Of a DNA stretch of 37,139 nt, positions 28,875 through 37,139 are shown in pieces. The number at the start of each line of letters is the position of its first letter. Position 1 is the first letter of the stretch. The notes under the pieces are model-generated. The model searched no databases. It had not been told where the DNA came from and was given only the letters and a program-made list of their open reading frames with translations. The DNA is from Candidatus Accumulibacter conexus (GTDB lineage: Bacteria > Pseudomonadota > Gammaproteobacteria > Burkholderiales > Rhodocyclaceae): assembly GCA_017592775.1 (NCBI GenBank), contig JAGFNJ010000053.1, forward strand, positions 1-37,139, in the 5' to 3' direction. Both the position numbers and the translations under genes were made by a program.

Positions 28875-29758
28875 CGGCCGCCCCGGCGCTCGCCCCAGTC
28901 GCGCCGGGCACGCCGCGCGTTGTCGAAGACCTCCTCGAGCCGCGCACCGTCGGCCGCCTGCAGCGAATCGCGCAGGCCATCGAGCTGCGCCCGGTAGCGG
29001 TCGAGTTCCTCGAGCAGCGCCGGCCGGTTGGCGAGGCAGATGTCGCGCCACATCTCGGGATGGCTGGCGGCGATCCGCGTGAAGTCGCGAAAACCGCTGG
29101 CGGCAAAATCGAACAGCAGCTCGTGGTTGTCGCGCCCCGCCAGTTCGTGCACCAGCGCGAACGACAGCAGGTGCGGCAGATGGCTGACGGCAGCGAAGAT
29201 GCGGTCGTGTTCGGCAGCCCCCAGTTCGCGGATGATCGCGCCGCAGGCCTCCCAGGCGCTGCGGACGCAGGCAACGCTGGCGGCGTCGTTCTCCGGCAGC
29301 GGCGTCAGCACCACCTGCCGGTCGTGGTAGAGGTCGGCGCGCGCCGCCGCCGCACCGCTGTTTTCGGCGCCGGCGATCGGATGCGCCGGCACGAACTGGC
29401 CGATGCGCTCGCCGAAATGCGCGCGCGCCGCCGCCACCACGTCCTCCTTGGTGCTGCCGGCGTCGCTGACGACGGTCTGCGGACCGATACAGGGAGCGAT
29501 GCGCGCCATGATCTCGCCGCTGCGGCCGACCGGCGCCGCGATCAGCACCAGATCGGCGGCGTAGACCTCCTGCGCGACATTGAAGCCGACGCGGTCGAGA
29601 ATCCCGAGCCGCAGCGCCTGGTTCAACGAGCCGAGCGTGCGCCCGAAACCGACCACCTCGCCGACCTGTCCGGCGGCCTTCAGCGCCAGCGCGAACGAAC
29701 CGCCGATCAGCCCGACGCCGAACACCACCACGCGCTCGAGCAGCACCGCGCCGCTCAT
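28871..29758 (-). CDS. tyrA: Prephenate (cyclohexadienyl) dehydrogenase TyrA
   Basis: This 295-residue NAD(P)-dependent enzyme oxidatively decarboxylates prephenate (or arogenate) in tyrosine synthesis. The nucleotide motif [15 protein letters not shown] is at the N-terminus. DAGSTKED, the catalytic-His region [13 protein letters not shown] and [11 protein letters not shown] follow. There is no fused chorismate mutase or ACT domain. The stop overlaps the aroA-cmk start by 4 nt, and hisC ends 22 nt upstream. The neighbours place it in a phenylalanine/tyrosine operon. Confidence 0.95.
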   Translation of the reverse strand: MSGAVLLERVVVFGVGLIGGSFALALKAAGQVGEVVGFGRTLGSLNQALRLGILDRVGFNVAQEVYAADLVLIAAPVGRSGEIMARIAPCIGPQTVVSDAGSTKEDVVAAARAHFGERIGQFVPAHPIAGAENSGAAAARADLYHDRQVVLTPLPENDAASVACVRSAWEACGAIIRELGAAEHDRIFAAVSHLPHLLSFALVHELAGRDNHELLFDFAASGFRDFTRIAASHPEMWRDICLANRPALLEELDRYRAQLDGLRDSLQAADGARLEEVFDNARRARRDWGERRGGR

Positions 29759-29780
29759 CGCCGTTCCCCGCTGCCGGCGC

Positions 29781-30869
29781 TCACAGAGCCACCTCGAGTG
29801 CGGCCAGGAAGCGCGCGTTCTCGCTCTCGCTGCCGATCGTCACCCGCAGCCAGTCGGGCAGTCCGTAGGCGGCGATCGGCCGCACGATCACCCCCTGTCG
29901 CAGCAGCTTCTGGTTCGTCTGCGCCGCGTCGGCGAGGCGGAAGGTGAGAAAGTTGCCGTGCGACGGGATGTGCGTCAGACCGAGGCGCTTCAGGCCGGCG
30001 ACGATCTGTTCCATTCCCGCCCGGTTCTGCGCGTAGCTCTCGGCGACGAAGCGGTGGTCGTCGAGCGCCGCCACCGCCGCCGCCAGCGCCAGGTTGTTGC
30101 AGTTGAACGGCTGCCGCACGCGGTTCATCAGGTCGGCGATTTCCGGCGAGGTCAGCGCGTAGCCGATGCGCAGCCCGGCCAGGCCATGGATTTTCGAAAA
30201 GGTGCGGGTGATCACCAGGTTCGGCAGGTCGGCCAGCCAGCTCGTCGTGTCGACCCGCTCGGCCGGCGGCAGGTACTCGTTGTACGCCTCGTCGAGCACC
30301 ACCACGACGTCGCGCGGCAGCGAAACGATGAAATCCCGCAGCGCTGGCGCCGGCAGGAAGGTGCCGGTCGGGTTGTTCGGGTTGGCGATCCACAGCACCC
30401 GCGTGTCCGGCCGGACCGCCGCCCGCATCGCTGCCGGATCATGCCCGTAGTCGCGCGCGGCGACGGCGATCGGCTCCGCGCCGGCGGCCAGCGTCGCCAG
30501 CGGATAGACGGCGAAGGCATACTGGGCGAAGACCGCCGACCGTCCCGGCGCGAGGAAGACCCGCGCGACGAGGTCGAGGACGTCGTTCGAGCCGTTGCCG
30601 AGGACGATCTGCTCGACGCCCAGCCCGCTGCGCGCCGACAGCGCCTGCAGCAGCGCGAACTGGTCGGGGTAGCGCGCCAGGTCGTCGACCGCCGCCAGCA
30701 TCGCCGCGCGCGCCTTCGGGCTCATGCCGAGCGGGTTCTCGTTCGACGCCAGCTTGACGATCTGCGTCACCGCCAGCCCCATCTCGCGCGCCAGCTCGGT
30801 GATCGGCTTGCCCGGCTGATAGGGTGAAATCGCCCGCACATAGGGCAGGGACTGCTCGCTGAGTGCCAT
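29781..30869 (-). CDS. hisC: Histidinol-phosphate / aromatic aminotransferase HisC
   Basis: This 362-residue class I/II PLP aminotransferase has LASNENPLGMSPKA, LGNGSNDVLDLV, NPNNPTGTF, DEAYNEYL and the PLP lysine in TRTFSKIHGLAGLRIGY. Histidinol-phosphate aminotransferases of this subgroup, placed between pheA and tyrA, often also act on phenylpyruvate, hydroxyphenylpyruvate or prephenate. The position here suggests an aromatic role in addition to histidine. This is inferred from context. Confidence 0.93.
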   Translation of the reverse strand: MALSEQSLPYVRAISPYQPGKPITELAREMGLAVTQIVKLASNENPLGMSPKARAAMLAAVDDLARYPDQFALLQALSARSGLGVEQIVLGNGSNDVLDLVARVFLAPGRSAVFAQYAFAVYPLATLAAGAEPIAVAARDYGHDPAAMRAAVRPDTRVLWIANPNNPTGTFLPAPALRDFIVSLPRDVVVVLDEAYNEYLPPAERVDTTSWLADLPNLVITRTFSKIHGLAGLRIGYALTSPEIADLMNRVRQPFNCNNLALAAAVAALDDHRFVAESYAQNRAGMEQIVAGLKRLGLTHIPSHGNFLTFRLADAAQTNQKLLRQGVIVRPIAAYGLPDWLRVTIGSESENARFLAALEVAL

Positions 30870-30940
30870 TGTCGGTCCTCAAGTAAGTCGCCGGCACCGC
30901 CGGCCAGCGACGGCCGTGCCGGCGCGGATCAGGGCGCCGG

Positions 30941-32032
30941 TCAGTAGGCGGCCATCGGGTACGAACCCAGAAGCTTCAGGTACGGCGCCCGCCGCGCCAG
31001 TTCGGCGAGCGCACGGCGCAGCGGCTCGTCGTCGCGGTGGCCGTCGAGATCGACGAAGAAGACGTACTCCCACAGCGTGTGCCGCGCCGGCCGTGACTCC
31101 AGCCGCGTCATCGACACGCCGGCATCCGCGAACGGCGCCAGCAGGCCGCTCAGGGCGCCGGTCTGGTTCTGCGCCGACATGATCAGCGAGGTCTTGTCGC
31201 GTCCCGACGCTCCGGCATCGTGCCGCCCGAGGACGGCAAAGCGGGTGGTGTTGTTCGGCTCGTCCTCGATGTTGCTCGCCAGCTCGGGGAGCTGGTAGCG
31301 TTCGGCCGCCGCCTGACCGGCGATCGCCGCCGCACCGGTTTCCGCCGCCGCCAGTTGTGCCGCCTGCGCATTGCTGCCGACCGGCACCCGCTGCGCCAGT
31401 GGCAGCGAGCGGTTGAGCCACTCGTGGCACTGCGCCAGCGACTGCGCGTGCGAGTACACCTTGTGCACGCCGGCGAGCGCCGTCTCGTTCGACAACAGAT
31501 GCTGGTGGATGCGCAGCACGACCTCGCCGCAGATCTTCAGCGGCGTCGTCAGCAGCAGGTCGAGCGTCCGCCCGACCGCGCCCTCGGTCGAGTTCTCGAT
31601 CGGCACCACCGCGTAGTCGGCATGCAGCGCCTCGACCTCGCGGAAGACGTCGTCGATCGAAATCTGCGGCAGCAGCCGCGCCGCATGGCCGAAATGCTTC
31701 ACCGCCGCGCTCTCCGAGAAGGTGCCGAGCGGCCCGAGGAAAGCGATGCCGAGCGGCTGCTCAAGCGACAGGCAGGCCGACATCACCTCGCGGAAGAACC
31801 AGGTCAGGCTCTCGTTCGACAGCGGCCCCGGGTTCATCCCCTGGATTCGCTGCAGCACCTGCGCCTCGCGCTCCGGGCGGTAAATGAAACCCGCCTCGCC
31901 GTGCCGCGCCTTGATCTCGCCGACCTGTTGCGCCAGCCGCGCACGCTGGTTGAGCAGCGCCAGCAGGTCGCCATCGACCGCGTCGATCTGCCGCCGGACG
32001 GCCGCCAGCTCGCGTTGCAGGTCGTCGCTCAT
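30941..32032 (-). CDS. pheA: Bifunctional chorismate mutase / prephenate dehydratase (P-protein)
   Basis: This 363-residue protein has an AroQ chorismate mutase domain (about 1-85, LAAVRRQIDAVDGDLLALLN), a prephenate dehydratase domain (about 95-275, IAFLGPLGTFSESAA, PIENSTEGAVG, with NNTTRFAVLG) and a C-terminal ACT domain for phenylalanine feedback (GALSGLLAPF and the ESRP motif). The start is ATG 32032; longer frames add an Arg-rich stretch that is antisense-like. It lies 52 nt after gyrA, where serC is usually interposed. Confidence 0.96.
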   Translation of the reverse strand: MSDDLQRELAAVRRQIDAVDGDLLALLNQRARLAQQVGEIKARHGEAGFIYRPEREAQVLQRIQGMNPGPLSNESLTWFFREVMSACLSLEQPLGIAFLGPLGTFSESAAVKHFGHAARLLPQISIDDVFREVEALHADYAVVPIENSTEGAVGRTLDLLLTTPLKICGEVVLRIHQHLLSNETALAGVHKVYSHAQSLAQCHEWLNRSLPLAQRVPVGSNAQAAQLAAAETGAAAIAGQAAAERYQLPELASNIEDEPNNTTRFAVLGRHDAGASGRDKTSLIMSAQNQTGALSGLLAPFADAGVSMTRLESRPARHTLWEYVFFVDLDGHRDDEPLRRALAELARRAPYLKLLGSYPMAAY

Positions 32033-32084
32033 GCCGCCGCCCGCGACATCCGCCGGCAGCACACGGGCGCTGGCAGCAGCCTGG

Positions 32085-34709
<2,625 letters not shown>

Positions 34710-34768
34710 CTTCTTTCCGCTGGCGACGCGACTGCAGGGGCCATGTCGTCGTCTTGTTCGAGCCCGGG

Positions 34769-34777
34769 ATTCTATCA
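34769..34777 (-). promoter_or_regulatory. Candidate extended -10 promoter of gyrA
   Basis: Minus-strand TGATAGAAT contains a TAGAAT -10 preceded by TGn (extended -10). No good -35 is visible. It would start transcription about 50 nt before the gyrA ATG. The strand beyond it is very GC-rich. Confidence 0.45.
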
Positions 34778-34924
34778 CGCCGGCGGTCACGCGCGCCGCG
34801 CGCGCTGCGGTGGGCGGGGGTTCGGCGGTGGCGATCGGGGGGTGTCAGGACGAACGCTGAGGGGGTCTCATGACCGGCAGTGAGACGAAAGCGCCACGGC
34901 GGGCAATGCCAGCACGAGGCGCCG

Positions 34925-34950
34925 GTCGGCGAGCGAACCGACTCGCCGAC
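34925..34950. repeat. 9-bp inverted repeat between gyrA and the XRE gene
   Basis: GTCGGCGAG and CTCGCCGAC flank an 8-nt loop in the region between the gyrA promoter and the XRE stop. There is no T run on either side. It could be an operator or a weak terminator for the XRE gene. The rest of 34778-34993 has G-rich runs but no supportable gene. Confidence 0.35.
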
Positions 34951-34993
34951 TGCTCTATCGAACCGGTATCGCTGGCGGGGTGATGATCGTCAA

Positions 34994-35317
34994 TCAATTC
35001 CGCCGACGAGGTGTCTTTTCGACACCGAGATGTTCGATCACGACCGGCGGACGGTCGGGGAACTGCGCCACGAGTTCCAGCTTGCTGCCCATGCCTTCAA
35101 CGTGGTGCCGCAGGGTGGAAAGCAGCATGTCACTGCGCTTTTCCAGCCGGGAGATCGTGTCCTGGCCAACGCCAAGTACCGCGGCCAGTTCCGCCTGGGT
35201 CTGGTCGGCCGCGATGCACAGGTCCTTGAGCGTCCGCAGTTCCAGCGCGCGCTTCTCGACACCCTCCCGCCGTTCTGCAGGCAGTGCGGCCATTACGTCA
35301 TCGAGTCTTCTTGCCAT
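34994..35317 (-). CDS. HigA-like XRE-family antitoxin/regulator
   Basis: This 107-residue protein has a helix-turn-helix at about residues 27-62 (LRTLKDLCIAADQTQAELAAVLGVGQDTISRLEKR), then LLSTLRHHVEGMGSKLELVAQFPDR. The pattern matches XRE antitoxins that partner RelE/HigB-type toxins. The ATG at 35317 has AAGGA 9 nt upstream. No toxin gene is adjacent: the bases just upstream encode a membrane domain in the same frame, so this is an orphan antitoxin or a stand-alone regulator. It may also be made as the C-terminal part of a longer protein because no stop separates the two. Confidence 0.75.
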   Translation of the reverse strand: MARRLDDVMAALPAERREGVEKRALELRTLKDLCIAADQTQAELAAVLGVGQDTISRLEKRSDMLLSTLRHHVEGMGSKLELVAQFPDRPPVVIEHLGVEKTPRRRN

Positions 35318-35680
35318 CTCTGGAGTCCTTCGCTTCCGTAGTGGTGCGCGAGTTATGTCCTGCGATCCATATGTCGTCAAGAATATGCCCAGCCCCGTGA
35401 GCGCCAGGCTGGCAATGCCGGCCCCAGCCCAGCGCTGTTCGTGCAGCGCCGCCACCCAGGATCCCGCTGCGACGTCGCCGACGCCAATCACAAAGGCAAA
35501 GAACTGCCCCACGAAGCGCTCGACAAGGATGAACGACTTGATTCGGCCACCCTCACGGCGCCGATGCTCGGCTTCGACGCGTGTTTGCTGGATCACCCAA
35601 TCGACGAGCTCCGGCTTGGGTCGCGCGCCGCCTAAAATGCGACGCGATGGAGGACGAACGGAAATGCGGCGTCCGTTCAC
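35318..35680 (-). CDS. DUF2335-like small membrane domain, in frame with the XRE gene
   Basis: The open frame upstream of the XRE ATG encodes KPELVDWVIQQTRVEAEHRR, a basic stretch, then two hydrophobic helices (VGQFFAFVIGVGDVAAGSW and WAGAGIASLALTGLGIFLT). The QxxxEHRR segment before two helices resembles DUF2335 membrane proteins. Possible starts are GTG at 35680 or 35596; neither has a clear ribosome-binding site. There is no stop before MARRLDD of the XRE gene. Translation could thus give a membrane-anchored fusion, or the membrane gene has lost its own 3' end. The N-terminus may also be truncated by the repeat region upstream. Confidence 0.4.
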
Positions 35681-35786
35681 CCGTAGGGCGCAAGCCACAC
35701 GGGGATGGTGGGACTGCCGGCCACCTCTCCATCCCCGGATCGGCTGGCAGCGCTTGCGGTTTGCGAGCACTTGCAGGTCGATCTTC

Positions 35787-35822
35787 GTGCAACGAAGCCT
35801 GCCCCGAAGGGCAGGATGCGGC
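35787..35822 (-). repeat. Solitary CRISPR-like repeat unit
   Basis: Bases 35790-35822 match the last 33 bases of the array repeat exactly (AACGAAG, the hairpin CCTGCCCCGAAGGGCAGG, ATGCGGC). The 5' side reads CTTC-GTGC-AACG, as if 4 nt had been inserted after CTTC. It lies 540 nt left of the array and outside it. A GC-rich stretch joins it to a truncated phage-like gene. Confidence 0.8.
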
Positions 35823-35939
35823 CCCGCGGCCGCCGCGGCCGCCGATGGTGCGCAGCGCGGGCTGCGGGTTGTCGAAGTGGCGGATGAGGCGGGCGATCTC
35901 GGCTTCGAGGCCGGAGTCAATGGCGGCGATCTGGATCAC
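35823..35939 (-). pseudogene. Truncated phage virion morphogenesis (tail completion S-like) gene, 5' fragment
   Basis: A frame starting at GTG 35939 reads VIQIAAIDSGLEAEIARLI then RHFDNPQPALRTIG. This resembles the first 35 residues of phage tail completion/virion morphogenesis proteins (gpS group, PF05069), which have a similar Ala/Leu helix followed by PxPALRxIG. The GTG overlaps the stop of the preceding gene (GTGA). After ALRTIG the similarity ends in a GGCCGC-rich stretch and the frame runs into the solitary repeat, so about three quarters of the gene is missing. Confidence 0.5.
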
Positions 35940-36214
35940 GTCGGCGACGGCTTCTTGCGCAGGAACTCGGGGATGTCGTAGTACGCGGCCGGGTGGTCGA
36001 CGCGCGGGCGTTCTTCGAACTGGATGCCCTGATCGCCGGGGTGGGGTTCGCGGTGGCCGCGGGTGGCCCACCAGATGGCGTCCGGGATGCCTTCCGGGAA
36101 GGCGGCGCAGCGCCGGCCAGGCGGCCGCAGATGGCGGCAGTGGCGGCAGGTGGCCGAGGTGGATTCGGTGCTCTCGGTGCCGTCGAGACGGTCTGGGATG
36201 GGCGGGCTGGTCAT
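35936..36214 (-). CDS. Small Cys-rich phage-associated hypothetical protein
   Basis: The 92-residue protein starts at ATG 36214 with GGAG 7 nt upstream. It has CRHCRHLRPPGRRCAAFPEG then IPDAIWWATRGHREPHPGDQ and GIQFEERPR. I recognise the C-x-H...CxAFPxGIPxxIW...HxxPxPGDxGIxFE pattern from short uncharacterised proteins in phage and prophage regions. No function is known to me. It is coupled by overlapping codons to the gene fragments on both sides (ATGA upstream, GTGA downstream), as in a compact phage operon. Confidence 0.65.
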   Translation of the reverse strand: MTSPPIPDRLDGTESTESTSATCRHCRHLRPPGRRCAAFPEGIPDAIWWATRGHREPHPGDQGIQFEERPRVDHPAAYYDIPEFLRKKPSPT

Positions 36215-36360
36215 CGGTCGCTCCGTGCGCTGCGCGAGTAGCCGATGGTAACGCGCTCGTCGATCCCGGTCCAGATCAGGCGCTCGATCAGCACAACGGC
36301 CTGGTCCGGGGCAATGCGGCCAGCGGCCAGCGCGGCGTTGTGGCTGCGCGAATCGATGCG
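36211..36360 (-). pseudogene. 3' fragment of a phage-like gene cut by the first CRISPR repeat
   Basis: A minus-strand frame of 49 codons ends in TGA overlapping the next ATG (CGATGA). It reads RIDSRSHNAALAAGRIAPDQ then AVVLIERLIWTGIDERVTIG, with coding-like composition. Going upstream, a stop lies in the degenerate repeat about 2 codons away. The 5' part of the gene has therefore been replaced by the array. I do not recognise the family; the operon structure suggests a phage structural gene. Confidence 0.5.
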
Positions 36361-36361
36361 C

Positions 36362-37013
36362 CTTCAGCGAAGCCTGCCCCGAAGGGCAGGTGCGGCCATC
36401 TGCTTCCCAACCCACAGGATCCCGCGCACTTCCTTCAACGAAGCCTGCCCCGAAGGGCAGGATGCGGCTTCCGGCTTGCCCGGGGCATTTGCAGGAGGAG
36501 GCGCTTCAACGAAGCCTGCCCCGAAGGGCAGGATGCGGCTCGTCGACGGTGTCTGCGGCTACGATGTAGTGGATGCTTCAACGAAGCCTGCCCCGAAGGG
36601 CAGGATGCGGCTTCGGCGAAGTCGCCGATGCTGAATGCTTTGTAGAGGCTTCAACGAAGCCTGCCCCGAAGGGCAGGATGCGCCGGCCGTCCGTCTGCAG
36701 GCCCATCAGGCCGAACAGGCTTCAACGAAGCCTGCCCCGAAGGGCAGGATGCGGCGCAGCGGGGTGATTCTTTGCGGGCGCCAGTTTCAGCTTCAACGAA
36801 GCCTGCCCCGAAGGGCAGGATGCGGCTCACGAACGCGGCGAGCAAGGCGGTCTTCACGATGCTTCAACGAAGCCTCCCCCGAAGGGCAGGATGCGGCGAG
36901 CACGCCACCCTGCACGCCAAGACCAAGGGCACCGCTTCAACGAAGCCTGCCCCGAAGGGCAGGATGCGGCTCGCGTGCTCGGTCGAGGATGCGCTCGCGA
37001 TAGTGGCTTCAAC
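36362..37013 (-). CRISPR. CRISPR array, nine repeats plus a truncated tenth
   Basis: A 36-37-nt repeat recurs with starts at 36362, 36433, 36504, 36576, 36649, 36720, 36791, 36862 and 36935, spaced 71-73 nt apart. Each repeat begins (G)CTTCAACGAAG, contains the perfect 7-bp hairpin CCTGCCC-CGAA-GGGCAGG and ends ATGCGGC. Nine unrelated spacers of 35-37 nt lie between them. Repeat 1 is degenerate (CAGCG, one base lost), repeat 5 ends GCGCC and repeat 8 has CCTCCCC. At 37007 only CTTCAAC remains of a tenth repeat. Read on the minus strand, each repeat ends GTTGAAGC, like the common ATTGAAAC crRNA handle. The degenerate repeat would then be leader-distal, so minus-strand transcription is likely. 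No cas genes are in the window. Confidence 0.95.
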
Positions 37014-37026
37014 CTAAAAACCGCAG

Positions 37027-37137
37027 TTAGCCGACTCCATCCGCATAATTTCCCAGCAACCGATGCGTTGGTGGCTCCTCGATACCAGCGAGAATCCGCT
37101 TGAGGTGATCACAGACGCGATGCCAAACGGATGGGGC
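37027..37137 (-). CDS. Possible 3' end of a gene (transposase or other) abutting the broken CRISPR repeat
   Basis: A minus-strand frame entering from the right edge reads APSVWHRVCDHLKRILAGIE then EPPTHRLLGNYADGVG and stops at TAA (37029-37027), 13 nt before the truncated repeat. Its composition looks coding, but I cannot assign a family. A coding end this close to a sharp junction (CTAAAAACCGCAG next to CTTCAAC) is typical of insertion sequences, but the other end is out of view. Confidence 0.3.
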   Translation of the reverse strand, partial: APSVWHRVCDHLKRILAGIEEPPTHRLLGNYADGVG

Positions 37138-37139
37138 GG

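Noticed and set aside
34808-34866. A G-run cluster upstream of gyrA as a possible quadruplex
   Set aside because: Loops between the longer runs exceed 15 nt, so a stable structure is doubtful, and GC-rich intergenic DNA gives such runs often.
35787-36362. The distance from the solitary repeat to the array (575 nt) is almost exactly eight repeat-spacer periods
   Set aside because: No trace of intermediate repeats was found in the 35823-36361 segment, which is coding-like throughout. The multiple is most likely chance.
35581-36645. A 354-codon plus-strand frame through the solitary repeat and array
   Set aside because: It reads across CRISPR repeats and spacers, and the repeated ACPEGQDAA segments are just translated repeats. 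No start signal or domain is present.

Overview
The window is about 37 kb of GC-rich chromosome from a betaproteobacterium. The gyrA-pheA-hisC-tyrA-aroA/cmk-rpsA-ihfB-lapB-hldA-hldD-cysM order and the HrcA/CIRCE plus sigma-32 control of groESL point to that class. The in-frame AroA-Cmk fusion suggests Rhodocyclales, perhaps an Accumulibacter-like organism. That last step is inference from remembered gene order, not a database result.

Left end (1-640, minus): the first bases of a 16S rRNA gene, its boxA leader, an initiator tRNA(fMet) lying upstream of the 16S inside the same apparent transcript, and a strong rrn promoter. Diverging from it is groES-groEL, with overlapping sigma-70/sigma-32 signals and a CIRCE operator.

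Proteostasis block (726-11118): groES, groEL, ppiD, tRNA-Asp, tRNA-Val, lon (with a sigma-32 promoter), clpX, clpP and tig. The block holds chaperonins, a periplasmic folding factor, two ATP-dependent proteases and the ribosome-bound chaperone.

Middle (11571-19537): a plus-strand pair of an ArsS-type radical SAM protein and an L-2-haloacid dehalogenase-like HAD protein. A complete minus-strand type I secretion exporter follows (ABC, HlyD-type adaptor, TolC) without a visible substrate. Next come a small membrane protein and a lone amino-acid-type periplasmic binding protein.

Long housekeeping run (19657-34709, all minus): gyrA, pheA, hisC, tyrA, aroA-cmk, rpsA, ihfB, lapB, hldA, hldD, cysM and a PolB-like exonuclease. 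It joins aromatic amino acid synthesis, translation, nucleoid architecture and LPS heptose/assembly control. serC and lapA, usual members of this order, are absent. GyrA carries Arg at position 83.

Right end (34994-37139): an accessory patch. It has an orphan HigA-like XRE regulator read in frame with a small membrane domain, a solitary CRISPR-like repeat, three coupled phage-like genes (two of them truncated), and a CRISPR array of nine repeats. The array's right-hand repeat is cut to its last 8 nt by foreign sequence. No cas genes are present. This patch is the most unusual part of the window.
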